From a virus, in IMG/VR virus record IMGVR_UViG_3300021963_000131, positions 1 to 62,484 of that record: DNA of 62,484 nucleotides, one strand, 5' to 3'. Numbering within the stretch: position 1 is the first letter of the stretch; each line of letters begins with the position of its first letter. Made by a program: the position numbers and the translations under genes. The notes beneath the pieces were generated by a model that saw only the letters and a list, made by a program, of their open reading frames with translations, was not told the DNA's origin and did no database searches. Below are positions 28,749 through 40,800 of the stretch, one piece after another.

Positions 28749-31619
28749 ATGCAACCGCAAGAGTTTCTGGCGGCAGTCCTCCCATCGACGGGCGTGTACT
28801 GTATAGCCGAGCTAACAAGTAAAAAGAAAGAGCATGTTTTTGCAACAAACTTAGGAGAGTTTCAGCATGTCGTAGATACGTGGGTTAAGAACAGGCAGGA
28901 CGTTTACTTCGCACTTGCTACCTTCAAACAAGAAGGAAGTCGTACCGCTAAAAATGCAGAGTTCATACGCGCTGCATTTCTAGATATGGACGGGTACGAA
29001 ACCAAGCGTGATGCTGCCGAGGCGTTGGATGTGTTCCTTGAAAAGACCGACCTTGCGCAGTTAGGCCAGCCACTTGTCGTTGATTCAGGTGGTGGGCTTC
29101 ATGTGTATTGGCCGTTCACTGAAGACATACCGATTGATGTTTGGAAACCTGTTGCAGAGAACTTAAAGCGTTTGTGTGCACAGGAGAACATGCGCATCGA
29201 CAACAGCGTGACGGCTGATGCAGCGCGTGTGCTGCGCATACCGGGTACTGTTAACTTCAAACCAAAGTACCCCAAACCTCGTGCTGTGCGTATCATGGTG
29301 GAGGCGAAGCCCAGAGCATTTGACTTTGGTACGTTCTCTGGACAACTCATTAAGAAGCTAAACGGACATGCCTATAGCCCCTTACTGGCACAGAAGATTG
29401 AGATCGAAGGCGAACGACCTAAAGGCGCACGGTCAGAGTCAGCGATCAAGATGTTTGACAATCTGCAAAGCGAGTTTAAGCTTTTGTGGATTAAGACGAT
29501 TGAAGGCACAGGTTGTAAACAGCTTCAGTACTACAAGGACCACGCCAGTGAAGACGGCATGGAACCGCTATGGCGAGGCCTACTATCTTGGACAACGCGT
29601 TGTACAGATGGAGGTGACTATGCGAGCCGCATTTCGGAGATGCACCCGTATGACGAAGATCGTATGCGGCAGAAGCTGCGTGAGATTAAAGGCCCGTATC
29701 CGTGCGTCAAGATGGATAGCGAGAATCCGGGCGTTTGTACAAAGTGCCCGCACTGGGGAAAGATAACTAATCCACTCATCCTGTGCCGCACGGTGGCAAC
29801 GGATAACACTGAGAAACATATTGAGATACATAACGAGGAAGAAGAACTTCCCGTACAGATTGTTCGCCCTGCACCCCCACGGGGTTACAGCTACGGTGCA
29901 AAGGGTGGCGTGTTTGCCGACAAGACGCTTGAGGACGACGAAGGAAAGAAGACTAAAAAATCCGTCATGATCCTGCCGTACACATTGTTTGCGGTGGACA
30001 TTCTCAAACAGCCAACGGGTGAGCATGTTGTCCACATGATTGCCGAACGCGACGACGAGTACCACGACATACTGCTCAATCAAAAGTCAGTCGTCAGTAA
30101 AGACGAAACCGTTAAGACTCTCGCAGCACAAAACATCATTGCCTCAACAGGCTCAGGCAACGACAAGAACTTGTTTGAGTACGTGCGCGGGTGTGTGGAA
30201 AAGGCTAGCGTATCTCAGCAACCGCTTGTCATACCGTCAAACTACGGATGGCAGAATCACGACCGTCTGCTGACAGGGCACAACGCGCCCTTTGTGCATG
30301 GTGGCATGGTGTACCAGAACGGTGTGGCGCGTAAGGTTCCCATGCCTGACCTCCAGAACATCACAGCTAGTATGCGCTCGATGGGCACTCTGGACGGATG
30401 GAAGAACATCATACAAGTGCTGATTGATAAAGGACTCGACGACATACTGGCTATGCTCTGCGTGGGGTTGGGCTCGCCGTTCATGGCGTTCAGTAAGCTG
30501 GCGGGGATGACATTTCACTTGGGGTCTACGGAGTCCGGCACGGGTAAATCGTTAGCGTTACGTTTGGCAGCTAGCGTGTGGGGGCATCCTGATCACTTCC
30601 GTGTCAGCCGCTCTACGTCTGACGTAGCCATGATTCACCATGCAGGGATGCTTGGTTCAGTACCGCTGATCTCTGACGAGATTACGGTTAAGAACCGGCG
30701 TGATTTTGAATGGTTCCCTGCCATGTTGTTTGACTTCAGTGAGGGTAAGGGCAAGGAGCGCATGGAGTCAGGTGCGAACAAAGAGAGGATCAACACTACA
30801 GCATGGTCACTGCTTGCACTGATGGCATCGAACACGCACGTGGTGGACTACATGACGGGTAACCGCAAGCACTCATCTGAAGGTGAGCTGCGCCGTGTAC
30901 TTGAGCTGACACTCACGAACACGTTAACGTGGGACGATCATGAGCGTGATGCCATCGTGTCGCTGTCACAGAACTACGGGGTAGTCGGTCCCCACTATGC
31001 GAAATGGTTGTCTCAGAATGCGATGGAAGCACAGAAGCTGTACAAGAAGATTGAGAAACACATTCGCATGGACTTCCGCTCACCCGATGATGAACGCTTC
31101 TGGACAGCAGGCTGCACATCTTGTATCGCTGGGGCTGTTGCTATGGGCAGTAAACACATGGGGCTGATTGATCTGCCTGTTGAGCGCATCATGCGTGTGT
31201 TCCGTAACCTAGTGTTTAAGAGCAGGGACACTGTGCAGAGCAGCAAGCGCACAGTCGAGGATGTACTCAACAGCTATACACGCGAGTTCTACGGTAAGTT
31301 TGTTGTCATCAAGGCTGTGGACGGTACGCTCGCTGCAACGCTCGGTGACGGTGGTGTGATCGATGAAACCATATCTCGGTCTGAGATTGCAGGGCGTGTT
31401 GAACACGGGCTGACGCCGGGGTACATCGACTACGTGATTGAAGAAAACTTACTGAAGTCTTACTGCGCATCCATGAGTTTTGGATACGCAGACTTTAAGA
31501 AGCAGATCGAGAGGCTGTACCGTGTGACATACGGTAAGACAGACTTGATGAAGAAAACCCGTGGGCCACAGATGCGCGTCAATGCAATCCGAATCTCAAT
31601 GCCAGAAATCGAAGACTGA
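28749..31619 (+). CDS. primase-helicase (PrimPol-type primase plus DUF927-like ATPase)
   Basis: 956 residues. N-terminal primase half: FLDMDG (D79, D81), DSGGGLHVYWPF (112-123), ARVLRIPGTVNFK, the residues of RepB/AEP-type primases. A cysteine set (CVKMDS...CTKCPHWG) lies near residues 318-340. The C-terminal half is a DUF927-like helicase with Walker A STESGTGKS (about 592-600) and ISDEITV as Walker B, followed by GANKERINTTAW. The single protein would prime and unwind at the fork. No DnaB- or T7-type helicase is elsewhere, so it is the likely replicative helicase. Confidence 0.85.
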   Translation: MQPQEFLAAVLPSTGVYCIAELTSKKKEHVFATNLGEFQHVVDTWVKNRQDVYFALATFKQEGSRTAKNAEFIRAAFLDMDGYETKRDAAEALDVFLEKTDLAQLGQPLVVDSGGGLHVYWPFTEDIPIDVWKPVAENLKRLCAQENMRIDNSVTADAARVLRIPGTVNFKPKYPKPRAVRIMVEAKPRAFDFGTFSGQLIKKLNGHAYSPLLAQKIEIEGERPKGARSESAIKMFDNLQSEFKLLWIKTIEGTGCKQLQYYKDHASEDGMEPLWRGLLSWTTRCTDGGDYASRISEMHPYDEDRMRQKLREIKGPYPCVKMDSENPGVCTKCPHWGKITNPLILCRTVATDNTEKHIEIHNEEEELPVQIVRPAPPRGYSYGAKGGVFADKTLEDDEGKKTKKSVMILPYTLFAVDILKQPTGEHVVHMIAERDDEYHDILLNQKSVVSKDETVKTLAAQNIIASTGSGNDKNLFEYVRGCVEKASVSQQPLVIPSNYGWQNHDRLLTGHNAPFVHGGMVYQNGVARKVPMPDLQNITASMRSMGTLDGWKNIIQVLIDKGLDDILAMLCVGLGSPFMAFSKLAGMTFHLGSTESGTGKSLALRLAASVWGHPDHFRVSRSTSDVAMIHHAGMLGSVPLISDEITVKNRRDFEWFPAMLFDFSEGKGKERMESGANKERINTTAWSLLALMASNTHVVDYMTGNRKHSSEGELRRVLELTLTNTLTWDDHERDAIVSLSQNYGVVGPHYAKWLSQNAMEAQKLYKKIEKHIRMDFRSPDDERFWTAGCTSCIAGAVAMGSKHMGLIDLPVERIMRVFRNLVFKSRDTVQSSKRTVEDVLNSYTREFYGKFVVIKAVDGTLAATLGDGGVIDETISRSEIAGRVEHGLTPGYIDYVIEENLLKSYCASMSFGYADFKKQIERLYRVTYGKTDLMKKTRGPQMRVNAIRISMPEIED

Positions 31620-31803
31620 GTTTCCCTTCCCGTGGGAGCACGTTCCACCGGGAGGGGGTTTCTTCGTCCCTACACTCAATCCACAACGTACTATAGAGAA
31701 AGCACACAGGGCGGCAATCGACGCCCGTGTGTTTCGATTTACTACTACCGTTTGTATTATCCAGCAGAAGCTTGGCGTCTATTTTCAGCGGTGGCGCGTA
31801 TAA
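31582..31803 (+). CDS. last early gene: small GGGFFVPTL-motif protein
   Basis: 73 residues from the ATG at 31582, inside the end of the primase gene, running 47 bases into the 3' end of the convergent giant gene. FPWEHVPPGGGFFVPTLNPQRTIEKAHRAAID and the final KLGVYFQRWRV match a short phage family with a VPxGxxFFVPTL core. No clear ribosome site. If real, the early and late transcripts overlap tail to tail. Confidence 0.55.
   Translation: MQSESQCQKSKTEFPFPWEHVPPGGGFFVPTLNPQRTIEKAHRAAIDARVFRFTTTVCIIQQKLGVYFQRWRV
31703..31731. terminator. bidirectional hairpin at the convergence of early and late genes
   Basis: CACACAGGGCG (31703-31713), 8-base loop, CGCCCGTGTG (31722-31731), one bulged base. 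On the plus strand it is followed by TTTCGATTT, on the minus strand by CTTTCTC. It sits within the small last early ORF and just past the giant gene stop. Weak T tracts make it a possible rather than certain terminator. Confidence 0.4.
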
Positions 31804-34800
31804 AGTTCTGCGCGTAGTTGATTCTTATCTGACGGATGCGCTCAAGCTCTGCTCGCTTCTGTTGAGGTGTCATGTCCTTGCGCTCGCGCACCTGTCGTTC
31901 GTAGGTAGCGTACTCGCCCATCTGTTGACGGAAAGATCCAGCCGAGGAAGCCAGTGAGATCAGCCCACGATTCTCTTGCAAGAACTCTTTGGCTGTTTCG
32001 TCATCACCCTTACGCATCAGCTCTTTGTACGTCTGCTGGCGTTGTTGAATGTTGCTGACAATCTCATATGCGTAGTTGATGAGCCCTTGAGCATCACGAG
32101 GCTGGAACAAACCACCAACAACTGGCATATCGCTAGGACGCATTTCAGCCGGAACTTTTCCGGGCTTCTCCAACACGGTGTTAGCCATGCTGGTCAACGC
32201 AAGTCCCAGCCCACCAAAGTATCCGCGAATGAGATAGTCAATCTGTATGGGCGATACACCGTATTCTTTACCTCCCACCGTAAAGCTGGCAAGACCGCTT
32301 AACGTTTTGGCAATCTCAGTGGTGTTTGACCTCATGCGTTGCGAAGGCGTAAACGCTTGTTCACGCTCGCTTTCAATACCGCGCCATGAGAAGAAGGAGT
32401 AGTTGGTCGCTACTTCAAGTGCTGGCTTAATAGCTTGCGGTATGAAACCGGGGATGCTGTTGAACAGAATGCTGCGTATGGCAGGGAACACTTGTCCAGC
32501 TTCTGCTTTACCAGACGACATGTTAACAATCATCTCAGGCAGTGCTTTAAACAGGTAGCCAACTTCAAACGGAATAGGTATGCGTACAGGTTCATCAAAC
32601 CCCGGCACGTACACAAAGAAGTTGTTGTACTTCTCATCAGGGTTAGCGTTCTTGTACGCTTCGTCGTCTTCCATCATGGCTGCATACGCTAGCGTCAATC
32701 CTGCAAGCAACATACCTCGCTGCCAGAATTTCTTGCGCACCTGCAAACGATCATTGAAAGGCATTCCCTTTGAGAAGCCCGAACGGTACAGCACGTCAAG
32801 ACCTTGGATCTGCGCATTCATGAACGGAACCATCATGGACATCAGGAACACGGAGGGGGACAACCCACGACGGTTAAAGTTCATCGACTCCAGCGTAGCG
32901 AGTGTGGCTTCCATATCGGACAGCCCCTGCTTGCGGAAATCGTTGTACAACACCACACGGGTAGAGGCGTCACCTTGAATAGCCAGCGCATCGAGCTTAG
33001 CCAGCTTAGTTGCCCACCCTTCTTTACCGCTTGCAATGTCTCGCAGGATGATACTCAAGTCTTCCGACGTACCAGTAAACACCTGCCCACCAAGCACACC
33101 ACGTTCACGTAACGCAGTCTCGCCTTCACTCTTGCCCTGACGCATTTTGCCCAGTTCTTTAAGCGAAGAGATTACAGGGATAAGGTTGCCGCCTGTCGTG
33201 AGCGCAGCCGATGTAGAGTCACGGAACAACTGCCTGAACGCATACAGCGGGTTACGTGTAACAAACAGTCGCAACGCACGGGCAGGAATGTTAAACATCT
33301 GTACAAGCTGTGGCACAGTGACTGCCACGCCCTCAAGACCTTTAACCAATAGCTCTGCGGGCACACCAAACGCTTCTGTGTCAATCACAGCGTGCATGTC
33401 TTCGCCACGTTCTTTGAAGCGTATGACGTTTGTACCTGCCGGTCCGTCACCCTTACCAATTTTGGCTACTGGAGAAAGGGTCGTGCCAAGGTCACGCAAC
33501 GTGTAAGCAACATTCTTGGTTGCAATATTGCGCAACGCAAGATCAACAAACATGTTGGTGTTTTGGACTGAGCTTGTAAAGAAGTCCAGAATCTTTGTGT
33601 TACCACCAACAAGTTGGTCTAAGTACGGTTGGTCTTTTAAGTTGCCTATTTTGATAGGACTAATTTCCCCACCAAGCATTAACTGAACAACGCCATTCTG
33701 CACACGGTAGTACGGTATGTAGTCGTTGGTGCTGAGCAGTTTGTTTTCTTGCTCTTTACTCAACGCCCCTGTCTGCACAGCAAAGTTAACAAGCCCTTTG
33801 TTGTACTCGTTATAAAGCTTACGTGCTTGTTCAAAGGGCGCTTTAATCTCAGGATGGGCGTCGATGTACTTCTTAAACCCAATCAAGTCACTCATCTTGA
33901 TCGACGGGTCAAAGTTCAGTGTCTCTAGCCCCACACGCTCAGCACGAATTGCAGCCATCCATGTGGTAAACATCTTATTGGCTGCATCCACATTCATATT
34001 TGGGATGCCCTTCAATGCAGCGGCAACATCTTTAAGAGAAGTTGTACCCCCGCTGCGCACCAAAAACTCTTCACTTCCATCAGCGCGTTTTTTCTTATCC
34101 AGAATCAGCGCACCGTTATTAACTGCTTCAGCCGTAAAGTTGTTGCGTTGATCGTGCATCCGCAAGAAGTATTGCATTTGCGTTGCAGCAAGCGAGTCTT
34201 TCATCTGCGAAGCTATGCGCATCACAGGTTCAAAACGATCAATATACTTGGTACGGAACACCATGCCGGTGTTACCACCAAAGATCTTGTCAGTTACGCT
34301 TGCAGGAGCGCCAACGAGTTTGTTAGTAATGTCTACAAAGTTTGTGGGCATGTCGGCAGGGAAAGCACCCTCACCTCTCCTAAACACAACATTACCATCA
34401 GCCGAACGGTATGCGCCTGTAGCACCTGACTTCATCACTTTGCGGGACTGTCTTAACAGATAGTAAACATCTGAGGCACTCAACGCGCCGTATCTGTTCA
34501 GCCCAAGCACTTCACGGAATACTTTACGCAGTGCGCCAATCATCTCCTGCACAAACCGTTTGATAGCACCAACGTTAGATTCAGTAACCCGTGCCTCTTC
34601 AACGTGTGCAATCAGCTCTCTTACAGCAGCGCGTTGCTGACCAATAACAGAAGCGCCAACACTTTGCAGGTTGATGATAGTGCCAGCCACTTCATCGTGC
34701 ACACCCATCTCTTTAGCTAGCCCAAGTATGCCCCCCGGCTGTGAATCAACACGGAAGACAAGATCATCAAGCCCACGCTCACCAAGCACCGTGTCAACGC

Positions 34801-37800
34801 CGTAGTGTCCAACTAACTCGTGTGCAATCGTGGTTTCAAGGTCAAGCATGTTGCCGTGGTTAGATCCAATGATGACAACCGTGCCATCCGGCATAACACC
34901 CCCACGCACTTTGGCAGTGTCTTGATCCATGCCTTGTTGCATGAGTGCGCGAATAAAACTCTTAGGCGCATCAAACAGTGTTTCAGCGTAAACAAGCTTG
35001 ACGCCTTTTGGCAAGCTAGCTTTAACTTGTTCAATTTTTTGACGTGCTTCTTTAAGGTCAACCATTGACCCTGCTTCATCATCAACACGGAAACTTGTTT
35101 CTCCCGCTGGGCCTGTTGATACAAGAAGCGTAGCGTCGTTTGTAAACTCAGTAACTTTTTCAGCAGTTGTGTCAAGACCAAACCGAGCGTTACGTGCGGC
35201 TGCTGTTTTTGCTCCTTGTAGAGCAAGACGTTCACGACGCTTCTCAGCAAGGGCAATATCAATGTCTGGCGTTTTACCCATTGCCAAACGTTGATCTGCT
35301 CCACCTCCTCTGAGTGGTTTAAGGCGTTGCTGCTTTGTTGCTACTTTTTCACCAGCAATAATTTCTTTGCCTGTATCGGTTAGGCGTGTTTGTTGCTCAG
35401 CTCGTGCTGCCGCATACATCTCAGCAGTTGTAAGGAGTACAGTATCTCCCTGCAACGCTGCAAGATCCGTACGAAGTTCTTTAATTTTGCCTTGAAGCTT
35501 TGACCGTTTTTGTGTGTCTGCATCAGGCGCGTCACGAAGTTCCTTGTTGGTTTTATCAATTAAAGACTGTATTTTTTCTTCAACGCTTTCGTCCGGCGCT
35601 TTGTATTTTTTAGCAAGCCGTTCAACCGCTGCTTGATAATTCTTCTCAATGTTGCGCTGCTCTTTTAACCAAACAGGCGTTTCGTTGAGCAACAATTTGC
35701 GCTCGTTTGAAAAGTCTTCCAAATAAACTGTACCGCCTCTGATCTCGTTCAAGCTTTCGCTCGACATATCGTTGGCATTTTTCTTATCGATTGCTTCTTC
35801 GATTTTTGTTTCTAGCGCACTAATTTTTTCCGTGAGCTTTTCAATCTGCTTGGGTTTTGTTGCTTGTTTAAGTTGTTTGTTAAGCGCGGCAACCTGAGCC
35901 CTAGATTCTTTGATGACTTTTAAGTTTGCTTTTACAAAATTGTTGTGCGCATTAATGTCGTTGATTTGCTGCTGAAGCGAAGCAACCTGCTGATCAATAA
36001 CAGTAGTTCTGTCTACGGTTTGTTTTTTACCATCAACAAAAAGCGTAACAACATCTTTCTGCTTTTGCGCAATTTTGCGAGCTTTCTTTAGTGCGTTGAT
36101 ACGCGTTTTTAACTCGGCAATAGTAGATGTAACAGGCAGTAAAACTTTGATTTGTTCTTTAGGCGTCGTAACGCGACGTGTAGCAGGAACAACTTTGTAT
36201 CTGTTAGTGATACCAAAAAACGCTTCGTTAATCGAGACAATGCCGTCCATCGCAGCAAGCTCTGCCTCTCTAATGCGTTTGTTCCTATCGTTAGCGTCCG
36301 CCATTTCTTTACGTACGCTTTCAAGCTGTGCAACAAGCGCACGTTGTTTATCCTGCTCAGTTTTTTGAGCACGTTCTTCGCCAATGTTTCTTTCGGCTCC
36401 GGGAAGTTGTTTAATTCTTTCAAGCCGCGCTTTCAAGCGATCAAGCTTTTCACGCTCTTGCTGTACACGAGAATCAAGCGCAGCTTGTAAACTAAGCTCT
36501 TGTTCAGTCAGTGCAGTTGGGCCTTGTTCAACAAGCTCATTGTATGCAATTTGCGTTTGATATAACGCAGACAGCGCATCGCTGTGATCTGCTTCAAGTT
36601 TTTTGAGCCGCGTATTTAAATCAACAACATCTTGATAAAAAGAATCCCCTTCTGTGCCTTGCAAAGAATTTTGCATTGCTTCAAGCCATGTTTTTATTTT
36701 GCTAATTTCATTTTCAAGTTTTTTAACGCGATCAACCAAAGGAGGGATGTCAGCCTCTAGCGTCTTTATATCTTCAATAAATTTTACAATTCCATTTGCT
36801 ACATCGTTAACCCCTGAAATCACTTTTCGTACTTCACCAAGCGTTTTTAGCGTTATGACTTCTTGATTGCGTACATCTTCAACAGCTTGGCTTATACGCT
36901 GTCGCAGCTCAATAACTTGCTTTCCGCGAATAATCTGTTGCGTTTCAGCAGCTTGCTTGTTAAGAAGTTGCTTAATGCCATTAATAACTTTAATGGAAGC
37001 TGCAAAAATTTCAGGTGTGCTACGTATAAATACCCTAGCGTCTTCACTATCGCTAAACAACTCAAGCTGCTGTTCCAACGTGGTTACTTCAGACTCACGT
37101 CTTAGCAATTCCTGAATCTTAGGCAGCAGTTCTGCTTGCCCTAAGTTATAGCGCATGGTTGGCACATCAGGCGCTTTTGCATTTATTAAGTCGTTTAGTT
37201 CGTCCCGCAACTTATCAATAGCCGCTTCACGTTCTTTTATCTGCTCCACTGTTATAAGGGCAGCGCGTTGTTCTGGCTTTAACGGTTTTTGTAATGCTTT
37301 TTGTGCATCTGCAATATCGCGGTCGAGTGCTGCACGAGCTTCAAGAATTTCTTGTTGCTTTGCTTCTTGCTGTTTAAGATTTTCTTTTTTCCAAGCACGT
37401 TCGTTTTTATTTACTTGTGCTTCTGTGCTAATTGGAAGTTCAGCAGTGCCTGCACGAGAAGCTAATACTTTTCCTTCTGTGCGTTTTGACCCAAGTACCA
37501 ACTGCAACATACGTGGTGCTTGCCCACGCAGATTAGGATCATTGGTGTTAAACGGCATATCAATACCGTTGATGATGCGGTCGGTTTGTTCCAACACAGC
37601 ATCAACTAACTCTTCAGACGGTTTTGAAATTGTTTCAAATTCTGCAAACGCTTGTGCAAGCTTGGGATCAAACCCTAAGTTTGTAACTGCTACACGATTG
37701 CGAATACGCTCAATTTGATCAAGGGCTGTTCTAAGTTTTGCCTCTGGTGTGCCACGAGCTTTTTCTGCACGAAGCTCAAAAAGTTTCTGAGACTCACCAC

Positions 37801-40800
37801 GTAACTCAAACTCCCCTTCTTTTGAAGTGCGTTTTGCTTGGGGGTTACTGTAGGTCGTAACAATATCTTCAAGCTGTTCTTCAATAAGGCTAGCCGCTTT
37901 ACGTGGGTCAGCAAAAGGACGCTCTTCAGTTTTACGCGTATCGCTTGCCCTTGTTGGCGTAACCAACACTTCTACAATCTGAGTCCGCGCAGGCGCATCA
38001 ATTTCTTTCAAAAACGCATTGATACTTTTTTGAATTCCAAGCCTTTCTAAATTTGCACTTTGTCTGTCAAGTGGTTCTTTTTTAGCCTCAAGCTCTTCAA
38101 TCTTTTTTAACTTTGCCGGATCTGGGATTGCAGATGGGTCTGCGTATTTAGCATCGCTTAACTCTTTACGTAAAGCTTTAATCTCATCGGCAATAGTTCT
38201 AATTTGCGCAATAAGTTTGTTTTGCAGCCCAACAGCGTTTTGAATGCGGTTTACTAGCTGTTTTAAATTGGTAAGATCTTTAGGCGTAGTAAGGATTCGT
38301 TTTTCAAGAACTTGCGTAAGTCTGTCCAGCAGTTCTTCAGAACTACGTGCTTGCAAACGGTCTGATAGTTCTGTCAGCAGTGCCTCAGCTTCTTTACGAA
38401 CCGTATCCGCTTCTTCTTTGTTTAACGCACGGAAACCTTTTTCAGCTCTTTGCTCATTGATTTGCTGCACCAGTGCATCAAGGTAACGCGTTTTAATTTG
38501 CTCTGTTTTTGTTTTGCGATCTTTGGTTAACGGTAAGATGGACTGCGACTCTTGCAGACGTGCAAGCTCAAGGTCAGCTTGCCGAACACGCTTCTCATCC
38601 CCAGCTCTTTTTGCCGCAGCTTTAAATTTTTCAAGCCTGTTAACGCGGCGTTCAAACTGAACAGGGTCCGTGGGTTTCTTTAACAACGCAACTGCATCAA
38701 ACGCATAGTCAACAAAGTCTTGGAACGCTGTATCTTTTGCAGACGCTGCATCCGGGGCAACAGCAAAACGCTCCTCACGTAGCTGCTCAAGCTGTTTGTT
38801 TAAGTTTCCAAGACGTTCTTCATCACGCGTTTCACGCGCAATCTGCCTTTGTTTATCAAGCGCTTCAATCTGTTTGTCAATATCGCTACGGGTTCTTACA
38901 GGCTTGGTTGGCGCTGTCGTTGTCTTTTTAGTTTCAATAGCAGAAACAGCTAACGAACCTGCAATGCCTTCACCTTTTTCAGGTGTTACTTCGGGCTTCT
39001 CAAGATACTGACGCAGAACTTGAAGCTGAGCTTCTTTTCGTAATGCAAGCAAACCTTTTTCGTTAAGCTGGCTTGACCCGTCAGGTTTAAGTAAAGATTC
39101 ATCGCTTGAAAGTAAAGCTTTTTGTTCTGCTTCAAGCTTGGTAATACGTTCCTGAATAAGACCACGGATGGACAGTTCTCCAACTGTCGCGTCGATATTG
39201 CGCCCTCCAACTACCTTTCGGAAAGGGGTAGTTGGCAAGCCAAGAGCTTTTGCAATAGGTTGCGTAATACGCCCACGGTCAAGGTTAAATGCTAAGTTTG
39301 AATTAAGGGCTTCATCACTTTGTTGTTCAAACTCTGTGTTCGCTTGTTCTGCGGCTTCTCTGGCATCCATACCAGAAGCTCTAAGTTCTGCTGCGCGAGT
39401 TTTAATAAAGTCTTGTTCAGAAAGCTGCGTAACAGGTAAATCCAGCGCAGCCGCAACCATGCGCGGGTTCTCAAGCCTACGCTCAACAGCCGTTATGCCA
39501 GACTCAAACCCTGCAAGCTCAAATTGCTCCTGACGTTGCTGCCCCGCAGCAGCACCACGTGTTTCAATATCTTTAACAAAGTCTGCATCTGCGGCTTCAA
39601 GGGCTTCAACATAAGATGCCGGAAACCCTAACAAAGTTTCGTCTTGTTTCTTATCAAGCGCGTACTCTTCAGCCGATCCGTATATTGTTTTGAGTTGCGG
39701 GTTTTTCTTAAACTCTTTCTCAGCTTGTTTTATTTCATCATCAGTCAGCGCCTGCCGTGCCTGCAAACGGCGTGACTCTTGCATAGAAGCAAGTTCAGCC
39801 TTTTCCTGCCGTGCTGTTTCGTCTGCTCTAAGCTTAGCAAGTAACTCTTGCTGTTCTTTATCTTTAGCTTCTTGTTGCAGTTGTGCCTGTTTCTCACGCT
39901 CAATACGCTGAGCATCCATTGCTTGTGCGTAGGTGTTAAACGACGGGTATTGCTTTTTAAGCTCTGTACCTGTGACTGGATCGTTCCAATCTTGAAATGC
40001 TTTAATAAGTACAGCCTGTGGCATACGCGCCATGCGGTTGTAGCCTTCAGCCTGCGTTGCTTCAATGTCAACATCTGACCGTGGGGCGCGTAAAACTCCA
40101 AGCCCTTTTGACTCAGGCGCATCAAAAGCAAAACCAGACGGCGAAACAACATTACCAAACTCATCAACAACAGGACGACCTTTAGCAGCCTCCTGCTCCT
40201 CACGCTCACGCATGATGTCAGCAAAGGTACGCTGCGCTTCAGGCACGTTCTCTTTAATCTCGCTGGCTATTTCACGTAGCCGCGATTTGATTTCTGCCTG
40301 TCGTGCTTCTGCGTCAAACGTTTGTTCTTTTGTTAACGACTTAGCTTCAATGGCTTGCTGTATACGAATGAACTCATCACGTAGCTGTACACGCTCAGCG
40401 TTTAGTTCTCGTGCATATTCAGGCGTACGTTTACGCGCCTGCTCTTGCTCCAGTGCCTGCTGACGCTGTTTAACTTTTTCTTGCTCAAGCTGATCTCTTG
40501 CCCCACTGCGTTCCTGCACACGAGCAAGTGCACCAAAGGCTGGAGCTGACAACGCAGTTTGATAAGCCGTATCGCCGTATTCTTTAAGCGCTTCATCTGA
40601 AGCTAGCGGGAGCCCAGCTTGCAAACGCTCAAGCATTGACTGCGTAACTTCGGTCGGAACTTCAACGCCTATACCACGTGCTGCACCACCAGCAAGGGTA
40701 CGCTTCAGGCTTTGCTCAACAAGTGCTTTGCCAGCTTGCGTTTCAAGCGCTTTTTCAACAGGTCTGCCGATGAGCTTACCAACAAGTTGTTTGCCCAAAA

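Noticed and set aside
37155-37718. Plus-strand 187-codon Ser/Arg/Cys-rich ORF
   Set aside because: Antisense of the coiled-coil region of the giant gene; biased codons produce a long open frame.
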